64,000 nucleotides of DNA from Streptomyces sp. SirexAA-E (lineage in GTDB: Bacteria > Actinomycetota > Actinomycetes > Streptomycetales > Streptomycetaceae), in assembly GCF_000177195.2 (NCBI RefSeq), contig NC_015953.1, positions 6,076,001 to 6,140,000 on the forward strand, written 5' to 3'. The number at the start of each line of letters is the position of its first letter. The stretch's first letter is position 1. The position numbers and the translations under genes were made by a program. The notes beneath the pieces were generated by a model. The model was not told the origin of the DNA, searched no databases, and saw only the letters and a list, made by a program, of their open reading frames with translations. Shown here in pieces: positions 1 through 8,427 of the stretch.

Positions 1-51
1 CTCGACGACTTCCTGCCGCAACAGGGTGCGACCGGGTCGCGTGCCGGACAT
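1..51 (-). CDS. GntR-type transcriptional regulator, N-terminal 17 codons only
   Basis: Only the first 17 codons are inside the window, reading MSGTRPGRTLLRQEVVE, so the family is inferred rather than seen. The ATG is preceded by a good purine-rich ribosome site (AGGTGGGGAG). The gene diverges from the importer/aldolase operon, and a 25-bp palindrome lies between the two. A GntR (FadR/FCD) repressor divergent from a peptide-type importer with a DapA-family lyase is a familiar streptomycete arrangement, and the first residues would suit the first helix of its winged-helix domain. Another HTH family is possible. Confidence 0.5.
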   Translation of the reverse strand, partial: MSGTRPGRTLLRQEVVE

Positions 52-83
52 ATGTGAACTCCCCACCTCTTGACCCCTCTCGA

Positions 84-111
84 TTGTCAAGCTACGTTCC
101 CACGCTATCAA
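84..111 (+). promoter_or_regulatory. Predicted promoter of the importer/aldolase operon
   Basis: TTGTCA at 84-89 and TATCAA at 106-111 are separated by 16 bases and resemble -35 and -10 boxes of the housekeeping sigma factor. Transcription would begin near 118, inside the palindrome at 113-137. This is a match by eye only. Confidence 0.5.
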
Positions 112-112
112 G

Positions 113-137
113 GCATCAGACATCTGACGTCTGATGC
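113..137. promoter_or_regulatory. 25-bp palindromic operator
   Basis: The 9-base arms GCATCAGAC (113-121) and GTCTGATGC (129-137) are perfect inverted repeats around a 7-base centre. The site covers the predicted start of transcription of the importer operon and lies about 60 bases upstream of the divergent regulator. A repressor bound here would block the operon directly. FCD-type GntR proteins commonly bind ATC-type palindromes like this one, so the regulator at 1-51 is the obvious candidate. Confidence 0.75.
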
Positions 138-220
138 TCAGCGGTTCATCGGCTTCCCCGATAGCCGTCGAAACAGCCTTTCTCCGCCCATCTCCCACCC
201 CCAAGTCCCTTGGAGGACCC

Positions 221-1816
221 GTGCCCGAGCTGAGGCCAGCCGGCGTCGAGCGCCGCACCTTCCTGCGTTACACCGGCGTCATCGGCGCGGCAGCCGCCAT
301 CACGGCGGGCCTTTCCGCGTGCGGTGGACCCTCCTCGACCGCCGACGGCGCGGCGGGCAAGGGCGACGGCAACGGCACCATCGAGGCCGGCCTGTCGTAC
401 CCGCTCTCGACCGGATTCGACCCGATGATCACCTCGGGTGCGACGCCGTACGCAGCCAACATGCACTTCTTCGAGGGCCTCGTGGATCTCGATCCGGCAA
501 CACTCGTGGCGCGTCCCGCGCTCGCCACCGAGATGCCGAAGAAGATCAACGCCACCACCTACCGCGCCACCCTCCGCGACGGTGCGACCTTCCACGACGG
601 CTCCCCGGTCACCGCCGAGGACGTCGTCTTCAGCTTCGAACGCATCCTGGACGAGAAGAACGCGTCGCTGATGGCACAGTTCGTGCCCTTCATCGACACG
701 ATCACCGCCGTGGACACCAAGACGGTCGAGTTCAAGCTCAAGTACGCCTTCGCGCTCTTCCCCTCCCGCATCGCCGTCGCGCGCATCGTGCCGAAGAAGA
801 TCGTCGAGGCGGACGTCAAGGGATTCGACGCCAAGCCCGTGGGCTCGGGCCCCTACAAGTTCGTCGAGGCCACCCGCGAGGACAAGATCGTCTTCGAGAA
901 GTACGACAAGTACAACGGCCCCCACCCGGCCAAGGCCAAGAAGATGATCTGGCGCCTGATGTCGGACCAGTCGGCCCGCGTCAGCGCCATGGAGTCCGGC
1001 CGCGTCCAGGCCATCGAGGACGTCCCGTACATCGACGTCAAGAGGCTCTCGGCCACCACGAAGACCGAGTCCGTCCAGTCCTTCGGCCTCCTCTTCCTGA
1101 TGTTCAACACCGCCGACAAGCGGTTCGCCGACAAGCGGGTCCGCCAGGCCCTGCACTACGCGCTGGACACCGAGAAGATCATCAAGACCGCCATGGTCGG
1201 CAACGCGACGGCCGCGACCGGGTACGTCCCCTCGACCCACCCCGACTACCACAAGGCCGCCACCACCTACACGCACGACGTGGCCAAGGCCAGGAAGCTG
1301 CTCGCCGACGCGGGCGTGGGCAAGCTCGAGTTCACCGTCCTGACCACCGACACAGGCTGGGTCAAGGACATCGCCCCGCTGCTCAAGGAGAGCTGGGCCG
1401 CCGCCGGCATCGAGGCGACCCTCGACATCGCCCAGTCCGCGGCCCAGTACGCCAAGGTCGACAGCGGCGACTTCGAGGTCCTGGTCGCCCCCGGCGACCC
1501 GTCCGTCTTCGGCAACGACGTGGACCTCCTGATGCGCTGGTTCTACTACGGCTTCTGGCCGGAGAACCGCTACGGCTGGGCCGGGACCGCCGAGTACAAG
1601 AAGGTCAAGCAGCTCCTCGACAAGGCCGCCCAGGCGGCCGACGAGGCCGGCCGCAAGGAGCTGTGGGGGCAGATCACCGACATCGTCGCCGACGAGGCCG
1701 CGCTCTACCCGATCCTCCACCGCAAGCTGCCCACCGCCTGGAACGAGAAGGCGCTGCCCGGCTTCGAGCCGCTGCCCACCACGGGCCTGTCCTTCGTGGA
1801 CGTCAGCCGCGCCTGA
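221..1816 (+). CDS. ABC transporter substrate-binding lipoprotein, family 5 (peptide/nickel type)
   Basis: This is the extracellular solute receptor of the importer encoded by the following genes. The 531-residue protein starts at GTG 221, chosen because GGAGGA lies a few bases upstream; an upstream in-frame ATG at 134 lies inside the operator. The N-terminus has a twin-arginine-like stretch (RRTFLR, residues 11-16), a hydrophobic segment and a lipobox ending in Cys34 (LSAC), so it is probably a Tat-exported lipoprotein. The rest has the SBP_bac_5 pattern, including a LRDGATFHDGSPVTAEDVVFS-like region near residue 120. The ligand cannot be read from sequence. Linkage to a DapA-family lyase suggests a peptide, amino-acid-like or sugar-acid compound. 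Confidence 0.9.
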   Translation: MPELRPAGVERRTFLRYTGVIGAAAAITAGLSACGGPSSTADGAAGKGDGNGTIEAGLSYPLSTGFDPMITSGATPYAANMHFFEGLVDLDPATLVARPALATEMPKKINATTYRATLRDGATFHDGSPVTAEDVVFSFERILDEKNASLMAQFVPFIDTITAVDTKTVEFKLKYAFALFPSRIAVARIVPKKIVEADVKGFDAKPVGSGPYKFVEATREDKIVFEKYDKYNGPHPAKAKKMIWRLMSDQSARVSAMESGRVQAIEDVPYIDVKRLSATTKTESVQSFGLLFLMFNTADKRFADKRVRQALHYALDTEKIIKTAMVGNATAATGYVPSTHPDYHKAATTYTHDVAKARKLLADAGVGKLEFTVLTTDTGWVKDIAPLLKESWAAAGIEATLDIAQSAAQYAKVDSGDFEVLVAPGDPSVFGNDVDLLMRWFYYGFWPENRYGWAGTAEYKKVKQLLDKAAQAADEAGRKELWGQITDIVADEAALYPILHRKLPTAWNEKALPGFEPLPTTGLSFVDVSRA

Positions 1817-1886
1817 CCCCACCGGTCCGGGCCGCCCCCCCCGACGGCCCGGACCCGCTGTCCGCCCAATCGCAAGGAACCCGACG

Positions 1887-2837
1887 ATGGTTGCTTTTCT
1901 CCGGCTCGCGCTGCGCCGCGTCGCGATGACGCCGGTGATGATCCTCGGTATCGCGCTGCTGGTCTTCGTGGTGCTGCAGTTCTCGCCGGTCGACCCGGCC
2001 TTCAACGCGCTCGGGGAGAGCGCCACCCCGGAGGCCCGGGAGGCCTTCGCCGAGGCCAACGGGCTCAACGACCCGCTGCCCGTCCGCTACTTCGACTTCA
2101 TCGGCCAACTGCTCCACCTGGACCTCGGGTCGACCGTCCCGCCGAGCCAGCCCGTGATCGACCGGATCACCGCGGCCTTCCCGCTCACCCTCCAGCTCAC
2201 CTTCCTCGGGCTGGTCGTCGCCGTCGTCCTCGCCGTCATCGGCGGTGTCCTCGGCGCCATGTACCGCGACCGCTGGCCCGACCAGCTCTTCCGGATCCTG
2301 TCCATGGCCGGGGTCGCCATCCCGTCGTTCTGGCTCGGTGTCCTGCTCATCCAGCAGTTCGCCCTGAACACCAGGATCTTCCCGACCGGCGGATACACCA
2401 ACCCCGCCGACTCGTTCAGCGGCTGGCTCACCACCATGGCCCTGCCCGCCGTCTCCCTCGCGGTACCCGTCGCGGCCTCACTCGCCCGCCTGGTCCGCAC
2501 CTCGATGGTCGCCGAACTCGACCGCGACTACGTCCGTACCGCCCAGGGCAACGGCCTGCCGGTCTTCCTGGTGATCCGCTCGGTGCTGCGCAACGCGCTC
2601 GTCACCCCGCTCACCGTGCTCGGCGTCAAGGTCGGCTACCTGCTCAGCGGTGCCGTCGTCATCGAAGCGATCTTCGACCTGCCCGGCATGGGCAAGCTCA
2701 TCCTCGAAGGTGTCACCGGCGGCGACGTCGCGCTGGTCCAGGGCACTGTACTGACCATCGCCATCGCCTTCCTGGTGGTCAACGTCATCGTCGACCTGCT
2801 CTACCTGCTGGTCAACCCGCGCATCAGGACGGTGTGA
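1887..2837 (+). CDS. ABC transporter permease, DppB/OppB type
   Basis: This integral membrane subunit (316 residues) forms half of the import channel. It has an N-terminal membrane helix at about residues 10-30 followed by a periplasmic-loop-like region and five further hydrophobic segments, the DppB layout. The EAA-type coupling region is visible around residues 215-240 (ARTAQGNGLP onward), followed by the GYLLSGAVVIEAIFDLPGMG stretch typical of this family. It is separated from the receptor gene by 70 bases and its stop abuts the next start (one base between). Its partner permease is the N-terminal half of the next gene. Confidence 0.92.
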   Translation: MVAFLRLALRRVAMTPVMILGIALLVFVVLQFSPVDPAFNALGESATPEAREAFAEANGLNDPLPVRYFDFIGQLLHLDLGSTVPPSQPVIDRITAAFPLTLQLTFLGLVVAVVLAVIGGVLGAMYRDRWPDQLFRILSMAGVAIPSFWLGVLLIQQFALNTRIFPTGGYTNPADSFSGWLTTMALPAVSLAVPVAASLARLVRTSMVAELDRDYVRTAQGNGLPVFLVIRSVLRNALVTPLTVLGVKVGYLLSGAVVIEAIFDLPGMGKLILEGVTGGDVALVQGTVLTIAIAFLVVNVIVDLLYLLVNPRIRTV

Positions 2838-2838
2838 C

Positions 2839-4809
2839 ATGTTCGCCACGGGCCGTCTGGCCACCAAGCTCTCCCGACCGGGCATCGCCTTCCGCGCCCT
2901 CCCGGTCACCTCCCGCGTCGCCCTCGGCGTCCTGATCGTCGTCCTCCTCGGCGCCGTACTCGCACCCCTGCTCACCCAGGACCCGCTGACCACCGGTACC
3001 CCCGTACAGGCCCCGAGCGGCGACCACTGGTTCGGCACCGACCGGGCCGGACGCGACGTCTTCGCCCGGGTGATCCACGGATCGCGCTACTCCCTGGTCA
3101 TCGGCCTCGGCGCGACCGCCCTCGCCCTGGTCGCCGGGTCCGTCCTCGGCTCGCTCGCCGCCACCTCGCGCAAGCTCGGCGACGAGTCCGTCATGCGCAC
3201 CCTCGACGTCGTGATGTCGTTCCCGCCGATCGCGCTGGCGGCCGTCCTCGTCGCCGTCTTCGGCACCAGCATCCCGGTCATCATCTTCACCGTCGCGTTC
3301 GTCTACACCCCCTCCCTCGCCCGCGTCGTACGTGCCAACGTCCTCGCGCAGTACGGAGAGGACTACGTCGCCGCCGAGAAGGTCATCGGTGCCCGGCGCG
3401 GCCACATCGTGCTCCGCCACGTCGCCGTCAACTGCATGGCCCCGGTCATGGTGTTCGCGACGGTCATGGTCGCCGAGGCCATCATCTTCGAGGCCAGCCT
3501 CTCCTTCATCGGAGCCGGCGTGCAGGACCCCGACCCCAGCTGGGGCAGCGTCCTCGCCTACGGCCGGCAGATCCTGCTGGCCGGCGGCTGGTGGGCCACC
3601 TTCTTCCCCGGCCTCGCCCTCCTGGTCACCGTCCTCGCGCTCAACATCCTCTCCGAGGGCCTCACCGACGCCTCCGCGGCGCCCAAGAGCGCCCGCGCCC
3701 ACGCCGAGCCCGCCACCACGGCACCGGACCCGGTCGAAGCCGCCGCCACCGTCGACATCGACGCCGCCCTCGCCGAGCTCGCCCGGCACATCGACGCCAC
3801 CGAGCCCACGATCACCCCGGTACGCGAGGACGCCGACGAACTCCTCGTCGTCCGCGACCTGGCGATCCGCTTCCCCGACCGCTACGGCGAGATACCCGTC
3901 GTCGACAAGCTGAACTTCACCGTCCACGAGGGCGAGACCCTCGGCCTGGTCGGCGAGTCCGGGTGCGGCAAGTCCATCACCAGCCTCGCCGTGATGGGCC
4001 TCCTCGCCCGCAACGCCGAGGTCAGCGGCGAGATCCTCTACCGCGGCAGGGACCTGCTGAAGCTCCCGCCCAAGGAACGCCGCGCCCTGATGGGCCCCGA
4101 GATCGCGATGGTCTACCAGGACGCACTCTCCTCCCTCAACCCCTCCGTGCTCGTCGGCACCCAGCTCAAGCAGCTGACCTCACGCGGCGGCACCAAGACC
4201 CCGGCCGAACTCCTCGAACTGGTCGGCCTCTCGCCCGAACGCACCCTGCGCAGCTACCCGCACGAACTCTCCGGCGGCCAGCGCCAGCGCGTCCTCATCG
4301 CCATGGCGCTCTCCCGCAGCCCCCGCCTGCTGATCGCGGACGAGCCGACCACCGCACTCGACGTCACCGTCCAGGCCCAGGTCGTCGAACTCCTCATCAG
4401 GCTCCGCGACGAGCTCGGCTTCGCCATGGTGCTGGTCTCGCACGACCTCGCCCTGGTCGGCGACCTCTCGCACCGGGTCGCCGTCATGTACGCGGGCCGG
4501 CTCGCCGAGGTCGGCGACACCCGGTCCGTCCTCACCGACCCCACCCACCACTACAGCCGCGGTCTCCTCGGCTCCGTCGTCTCCCTGGAAGCCGGCGCCG
4601 CACGGCTCCACCAGATCCGCGGAGTCGTCCCCGCGCCCCAGGGCTTCGGCGACGGGTGCCGCTTCGCCGGACGATGCGGTGCCGCGAGCGACCTCTGCCG
4701 CACCACCACCCCCGTACTCACCGTGCGCGGCGCCGCGAAGGACCACGGCTTCGCTTGCCACCACCCGGCCGAGGCCACCGCGAAGAAGCTGGAAGGGAGC
4801 GCCCTGTGA
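2839..4809 (+). CDS. Fused ABC permease (DppC type) and ATPase (DppD type)
   Basis: This 656-residue protein joins two importer subunits that are usually separate. Residues 1 to about 270 form a DppC-like permease with an FGTDRAGRDVFARV motif and several membrane helices. An Ala/Pro-rich linker runs from about 272 to 330. Residues 335-656 form an ATPase with Walker A GESGCGKS (372-379), signature LSGGQRQR (from 477), Walker B ending in Asp501-Glu502, and the C-terminal oligopeptide-transporter extension with Cys residues. No stop or frameshift interrupts the join, so the fusion looks genuine. It overlaps the next ATPase gene by four bases. Confidence 0.92.
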   Translation: MFATGRLATKLSRPGIAFRALPVTSRVALGVLIVVLLGAVLAPLLTQDPLTTGTPVQAPSGDHWFGTDRAGRDVFARVIHGSRYSLVIGLGATALALVAGSVLGSLAATSRKLGDESVMRTLDVVMSFPPIALAAVLVAVFGTSIPVIIFTVAFVYTPSLARVVRANVLAQYGEDYVAAEKVIGARRGHIVLRHVAVNCMAPVMVFATVMVAEAIIFEASLSFIGAGVQDPDPSWGSVLAYGRQILLAGGWWATFFPGLALLVTVLALNILSEGLTDASAAPKSARAHAEPATTAPDPVEAAATVDIDAALAELARHIDATEPTITPVREDADELLVVRDLAIRFPDRYGEIPVVDKLNFTVHEGETLGLVGESGCGKSITSLAVMGLLARNAEVSGEILYRGRDLLKLPPKERRALMGPEIAMVYQDALSSLNPSVLVGTQLKQLTSRGGTKTPAELLELVGLSPERTLRSYPHELSGGQRQRVLIAMALSRSPRLLIADEPTTALDVTVQAQVVELLIRLRDELGFAMVLVSHDLALVGDLSHRVAVMYAGRLAEVGDTRSVLTDPTHHYSRGLLGSVVSLEAGAARLHQIRGVVPAPQGFGDGCRFAGRCGAASDLCRTTTPVLTVRGAAKDHGFACHHPAEATAKKLEGSAL

Positions 4810-5813
4810 TCAGGCTCGACGGCGTCCACGTACGCCACAAGGCACGCAGCGGAGGCCTCTTCAGCCGCGACGCCGTCCACGCGCTCACCGACGCCACCCT
4901 GGAGGTCAAGCGCGGTGAGATCGTGGGCCTGGTCGGCGAGTCCGGCTGCGGCAAGTCGACGATGGCCCGCGTGCTGACCGGACTCCAGAGGCCCACCGAG
5001 GGCGAGGTCCTCTTCCACGGGCGCGACCTGTGGGAGATGACCGGCGCCGAGCGGCGCAACGACTTCGGCTCGGCCGTCGGCGTCGTGTTCCAGGACCCCT
5101 CGACCGCGCTCAACCCGCGTCTCACCGTCCGGCAGATCCTGCGCGACCCGCTGGACGTGCACCGGCGCGGCACCCGGGAGGCCCGCGAGGCCCGCGTCGA
5201 GGAACTGCTCGACCTGGTCGGGCTGCCCGGCCACACCCTCGCCGCCCTGCCCGGCCAGCTCTCCGGCGGCCAGCGCCAGCGCGTCGCCATCGCCCGCGCC
5301 CTGGCCCTCGAACCCGAACTGATCGTCGCCGACGAACCGACCTCCGCGCTCGACGTCTCCGTACGCGCCCAGGTGCTCAACCTCCTCGTCGACCTGCGCG
5401 AACGCCTGGGCCTCGGCATGGTGTTCATCTCGCACGACATCCAGACCGTGCGCTACCTCGCCGACCGCATCGCCGTCCTCTACCTCGGCCGCATCGTCGA
5501 GGAGGGCCGGGCCGCCGACGTCGCGGGAGCCCCGAGCCACCCGTACACCGAGGCGCTGCTCTCCGCCACGCCCAGCCTGCTGGAGGCGACCCAGCGCATC
5601 GTGCTCACCGGCCCGGTGCCCTCCGCCACCAACCCGCCGCCCGGCTGTCCGTTCAGCACCCGTTGCTGGAAGGCGGACGCGGAGTGCTCCACGGTCTTCC
5701 CGGCCGAGACCTTCGGCCCCGGCGAACACCGCTGGCACTGCGTCCACCCGCAGACCCCCGCGTCCCCCGCCGGGGACCGGACCCCCGTACCGCCCGCAAG
5801 GAGCACCGCATGA
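4806..5813 (+). CDS. ABC transporter ATPase, DppF/OppF type
   Basis: This is the second ATPase of the importer (335 residues), pairing with the ATPase half of the fusion protein. The start is GTG 4806, which overlaps the preceding stop as GTGA and implies translational coupling. Walker A is GESGCGKS at 44-51, the signature LSGGQRQR starts near 152, and the Walker B VADEPTSALD follows. The C-terminal extension has the Cys-containing GCPFSTRCW pattern of oligopeptide/dipeptide transporter ATPases. The gene overlaps the aldolase start by four bases (ATGA). Confidence 0.93.
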   Translation: MIRLDGVHVRHKARSGGLFSRDAVHALTDATLEVKRGEIVGLVGESGCGKSTMARVLTGLQRPTEGEVLFHGRDLWEMTGAERRNDFGSAVGVVFQDPSTALNPRLTVRQILRDPLDVHRRGTREAREARVEELLDLVGLPGHTLAALPGQLSGGQRQRVAIARALALEPELIVADEPTSALDVSVRAQVLNLLVDLRERLGLGMVFISHDIQTVRYLADRIAVLYLGRIVEEGRAADVAGAPSHPYTEALLSATPSLLEATQRIVLTGPVPSATNPPPGCPFSTRCWKADAECSTVFPAETFGPGEHRWHCVHPQTPASPAGDRTPVPPARSTA

Positions 5814-6745
5814 CCGCCCCCACCCCCACCTACTCCGGAGTGATCCCGCCCGTCGTCACCCCGCTCACCACGGACGGCGAGCTCGACCGGGTCTCCCTGG
5901 AGCGGGTCGTCGGCCATCTTCTCGACGGCGGGGTCAGCGGCCTCTTCGCCCTCGGCAGCTCCGGCGAGACCGCCTACCTGACGCCCGGTCAGCAGGACGA
6001 GGTCATCAAGGTGATCACCTCGGCGTCCGGGGGCCAGGTGCCGGTCCTCGTCGGGGCCATCGAGACCACCACCAACCGGGCCATCGAGCGGGCCCGCGCC
6101 GCGGCCGCCCTCGGCGCCGACGCGGTCGTGGCCACCGCGCCCTTCTACACGCGCACCCACGCCACCGAGATCGACCGCCACTTCCGGGACATCGCGGCCG
6201 CCGTGGACCTGCCGCTCCTCGCGTACGACGTGCCGGTCTGCGTGCACAGCAAGCTGGACCCGGAGCTCCTGCTGCCGCTCGCGGCGGACGGGGTGCTCGC
6301 GGGCGTCAAGGACTCCAGCGGGGACGACGGTTCCTTCCGCCGGCTGGCCATCGGGGCGCGGAACCTGACGGGCTTCTCCGTCCTGACCGGCCACGAGCTG
6401 GTGGTCGACGCGATGATGCTGAGCGGCGCCGACGGTTCCGTGCCCGGCCTGGGCAATGTGGACCCGCACGGATACGTACGGCTGCACGAGGCGGCCGTGC
6501 GCGGTGACTGGGCCGCCGCCAAGGCGGAACAGGACCGGCTCGTCGGCCTGTTCGACATCGTCACGGCCGCCGCACCCGGCACCGCGTCCGCGACGGCGGC
6601 CGGCCTCGGTGCGTTCAAGACGGCCCTGATGCTGCGGGGCGTCATCGCGACCAACGTGATGAGCCCGCCGATGCGCCGCCTGGACGCGGCGGAGACGGTG
6701 AAGATCGCCGCGTACCTGGACCGCGCGGGGCTCTCCCGCGTGTGA
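5810..6745 (+). CDS. Dihydrodipicolinate synthase / N-acetylneuraminate lyase family protein
   Basis: This class I aldolase-fold enzyme has 311 residues, the usual family length. The Schiff-base lysine is Lys167 (GVKDSSG), the catalytic tyrosine is Tyr139 (AYDVP), and the GSSGE substrate-carboxylate loop is at 49-53. The family cleaves or condenses pyruvate with an aldehyde. As the last gene of an importer operon it more likely acts on the imported compound than in lysine synthesis. The start ATG overlaps the ATPase stop, and AAGGAG precedes it. A strong terminator follows. The exact substrate is unknown. Confidence 0.88.
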   Translation: MTAPTPTYSGVIPPVVTPLTTDGELDRVSLERVVGHLLDGGVSGLFALGSSGETAYLTPGQQDEVIKVITSASGGQVPVLVGAIETTTNRAIERARAAAALGADAVVATAPFYTRTHATEIDRHFRDIAAAVDLPLLAYDVPVCVHSKLDPELLLPLAADGVLAGVKDSSGDDGSFRRLAIGARNLTGFSVLTGHELVVDAMMLSGADGSVPGLGNVDPHGYVRLHEAAVRGDWAAAKAEQDRLVGLFDIVTAAAPGTASATAAGLGAFKTALMLRGVIATNVMSPPMRRLDAAETVKIAAYLDRAGLSRV

Positions 6746-6748
6746 GGA

Positions 6749-6802
6749 CACGCACGAGGCCCCCCGGCAGTGAACTGACACTGCCGGGGGGCCTCGTGCG
6801 TG
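6749..6802. terminator. Bidirectional terminator with a perfect 24-bp stem
   Basis: Bases 6749-6772 and 6779-6802 are perfectly complementary over 24 bp around a six-base loop (AACTGA). The hairpin lies between the converging aldolase gene and long chaplin gene, so it probably stops transcription from both sides. There is no T-run, as is common in streptomycetes. Confidence 0.88.
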
Positions 6803-6809
6803 CGGGGTG

Positions 6810-7532
6810 TCAGCCGCGCGTGGCGCGGGTGCGGCGCATCAGCACCGCACCACCCAGCAGGAGTGCGGCGCTCGCACCGGCGGCCATGCCGACGCCGCCG
6901 GCACCGGTCTCGGCGAGCTGGGTGTCGGGGGTGTTCGGCGCGGGGGTCTCGGCCGGCGGCTGCTCCGCCGGGGGCTCCTCGGCGGGGGGCTCCTCGGTCG
7001 GGGGAACGACCGTCGGCGGCTCCTCGGTGGGCGGCTGCTCGGTCGGCGGCTCCTCGGTGGGCGGCTGGACCGGCGGGTGGTGGTGCGCGGGGCCGCTGTC
7101 GTTGACGCAGTCGTTGCCGAAGACGGGGTTCAGCAGACCGACGACGTTCACGGAGTTGCCGCAGGCGTTGACCGGGATGTCGATCGGAGCCTGGACGGCG
7201 TTGCCCGAGAGCACGCCCGGCGAGTCGGCGGCCACGGCATCGGCCTGGGCGCCGGAACCGGAGCCCCCGCCGTCGTGTCCTTCGTCCGAGCTGACGTTCG
7301 CGCAGGCGTTGCCGAAGGCGGGGTTCAGCAGGGCGATCACGTCGACGGTGTTCCCGCACAGGTTGACCGGCACGTGGACCGGCACCTGCACGGCGTTGCC
7401 CGAACCGACACCGGGCGAGCCCACGGCGGCGCCGTCGGCGGAGGCGTCGGCGTGCGCATAACCTCCGGCGGCGGTCAGGATGCCCGACGCCGCCGCCATG
7501 ACGATCATGCTTTTGTTCAGAACCTGTCGCAT
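6810..7532 (-). CDS. Long chaplin with two chaplin domains and a sortase signal
   Basis: This secreted 240-residue sheath protein belongs to the ChpA/B/C class. After a signal peptide it carries two chaplin domains, each with the VGSPGV/DSPGVLSGN entry, two cysteines (LCGNTVD...NACAN and ACGNSVN...NDCVN) and the LLNPAFGN-like core. A Pro/Thr/Glu repeat region (PPTEEPPTEQPP type) spans the wall. The C-terminus has LAETG, a hydrophobic segment and an RRTR tail, which is a class E sortase anchor. The start is the ATG at 7532 (MRQVLNKSM). Such chaplins anchor short chaplins to the cell wall during aerial growth. Next to rodlins it resembles the S. coelicolor chpA-chpD-rdl locus. Confidence 0.93.
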   Translation of the reverse strand: MRQVLNKSMIVMAAASGILTAAGGYAHADASADGAAVGSPGVGSGNAVQVPVHVPVNLCGNTVDVIALLNPAFGNACANVSSDEGHDGGGSGSGAQADAVAADSPGVLSGNAVQAPIDIPVNACGNSVNVVGLLNPVFGNDCVNDSGPAHHHPPVQPPTEEPPTEQPPTEEPPTVVPPTEEPPAEEPPAEQPPAETPAPNTPDTQLAETGAGGVGMAAGASAALLLGGAVLMRRTRATRG

Positions 7533-7574
7533 TACTTGCCCTTCTTCGGGAAATTCGCGCGGGCGGTGACCCGG

Positions 7575-7594
7575 ATGGAACGTAGCCATTCCAT
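7575..7594. repeat. Inverted repeat in the long-chaplin leader
   Basis: ATGGAA (7575-7580) and TTCCAT (7589-7594) form a six-base inverted repeat with an eight-base spacer, between the predicted promoter and start of the long chaplin gene. It could be an operator or an mRNA hairpin. Confidence 0.35.
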
Positions 7595-7610
7595 ATACGC
7601 GGACGACTCC

Positions 7611-7639
7611 CTAACGACGCGACGGTTGCGGGGGAAACT
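7611..7639 (-). promoter_or_regulatory. Predicted long-chaplin promoter, AGTTTC-N17-CGTTAG
   Basis: Read on the minus strand, AGTTTC (7639-7634) and CGTTAG (7616-7611) are 17 bases apart. The same pair occurs with 16-base spacing upstream of the short chaplin gene and of the small secreted protein gene at 8910. The 5' leader would be about 70 bases. ECF sigma BldN is known to drive chaplin and rodlin genes; whether these boxes fit its consensus is unchecked. Confidence 0.5.
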
Positions 7640-7802
7640 TGGAGAACGGTGGAAATTCTGTAATCACTCGAATGGGTAACGCACACCCGTTCGTGCGCGG
7701 ACCGAGATCGTGGCATTCGGGTGAACGGGGGGAACCAAACGGCGCCCGGCGAGTTGATCAGGACGCTCCGCCACGGGGCACTCGGTACGAGAAGGGTTAA
7801 TC

Positions 7803-8204
7803 GTGATCAAGAAGGTTCTGGCAACGGGCGCCGTCGCCGCCTCCGTCCTCGGTCTCTCGGCGACGAGCGCCATGGCCATCGGTGACGACACGGGCACCAC
7901 CGTCGTCAACGGCAACGGTGCCGAGTCGGCGTTCGGCAACTCCGCGACCAAGGGCGACATGAGCCCCCAGCTCAGCCTCGTGCAGGGCTCGCTGAACAAG
8001 CCCTGCGTCGGGCTCCCCCTCAAGGCCAACCTCGGTTCGCTCGTCGGCCTCGTGCCGATCACGGTCCAGGACATCAACGTCCTGTCGAACCCGCAGAACC
8101 AGCAGTGCACCGAGAACTCCACCCAGGCCAAGGGCGACGAGCCGCTGTCGCACATCCTGGAGGACATCCCGGTGCTCTCGGGCAACGGTGCCGGCAACGG
8201 CTGA
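7803..8204 (+). CDS. Rodlin, copy 1
   Basis: This secreted 133-residue protein of the RdlA/RdlB family organises chaplin fibrils into paired rodlets on aerial hyphae and spores. The start is GTG 7803, six bases after GAAGGG. The signal peptide (MIKKVLATGAVAASVLG) ends near AMA. The mature part has the rodlin pattern: GTTVVNGNGAESAFGNS, SPQLSLVQGSLNKPC, LVGLVPITVQDINVLSNPQ and NQQC, with two cysteines. It diverges from the long chaplin gene across 270 bases. Copies at 9382 and 10330 are clear paralogues. Confidence 0.95.
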   Translation: MIKKVLATGAVAASVLGLSATSAMAIGDDTGTTVVNGNGAESAFGNSATKGDMSPQLSLVQGSLNKPCVGLPLKANLGSLVGLVPITVQDINVLSNPQNQQCTENSTQAKGDEPLSHILEDIPVLSGNGAGNG

Positions 8205-8223
8205 TCCGGCCCCCACGACCGGT

Positions 8224-8258
8224 CCGGGCCGCCGACACTCCTCCATCGTGCGGCCCGG
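8224..8258. terminator. Terminator-like hairpin after rodlin 1
   Basis: CCGGGCCGC (8224-8232) and GCGGCCCGG (8250-8258) form a perfect 9-bp stem just after the rodlin stop. The 17-base loop makes it a moderate candidate. Confidence 0.55.
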
Positions 8259-8301
8259 CCGTGTGTCATTCGGGCGGATTCACAAGAAACCCTCCCCATA
8301 G

Positions 8302-8329
8302 AGTTTCGCCGCCGCCCGCCAATCGTTAC
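8302..8329 (+). promoter_or_regulatory. Predicted short-chaplin promoter, AGTTTC-N16-CGTTAC
   Basis: AGTTTC at 8302-8307 and CGTTAC at 8324-8329 are 16 bases apart. The spacing and boxes match those at 8788-8815, and the spacer also shares CCGCCCG. A leader of about 90 bases would follow. Confidence 0.55.
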
Positions 8330-8427
8330 GCATGACAGCTCGGAGTCACGAGCGCATTTCACGACAGCGCGCTCGTGCGGCACGAAAGACGTGACCGCCC
8401 AGGACTCCGCAGCAGAAAGGGATGAAA

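Noticed and set aside
134..220. Upstream ATG at 134 as start of the substrate-binding protein
   Set aside because: It lies inside the palindromic operator, has no ribosome site and would put 29 odd residues before a good signal peptide. GTG 221 has GGAGGA just upstream.
8422..8427. ATG 8422 as the short chaplin start
   Set aside because: It directly abuts the ribosome site AAAGGG, and the homologous start context GTGAAGTAC at 8428 is shared with the gene at 8910.
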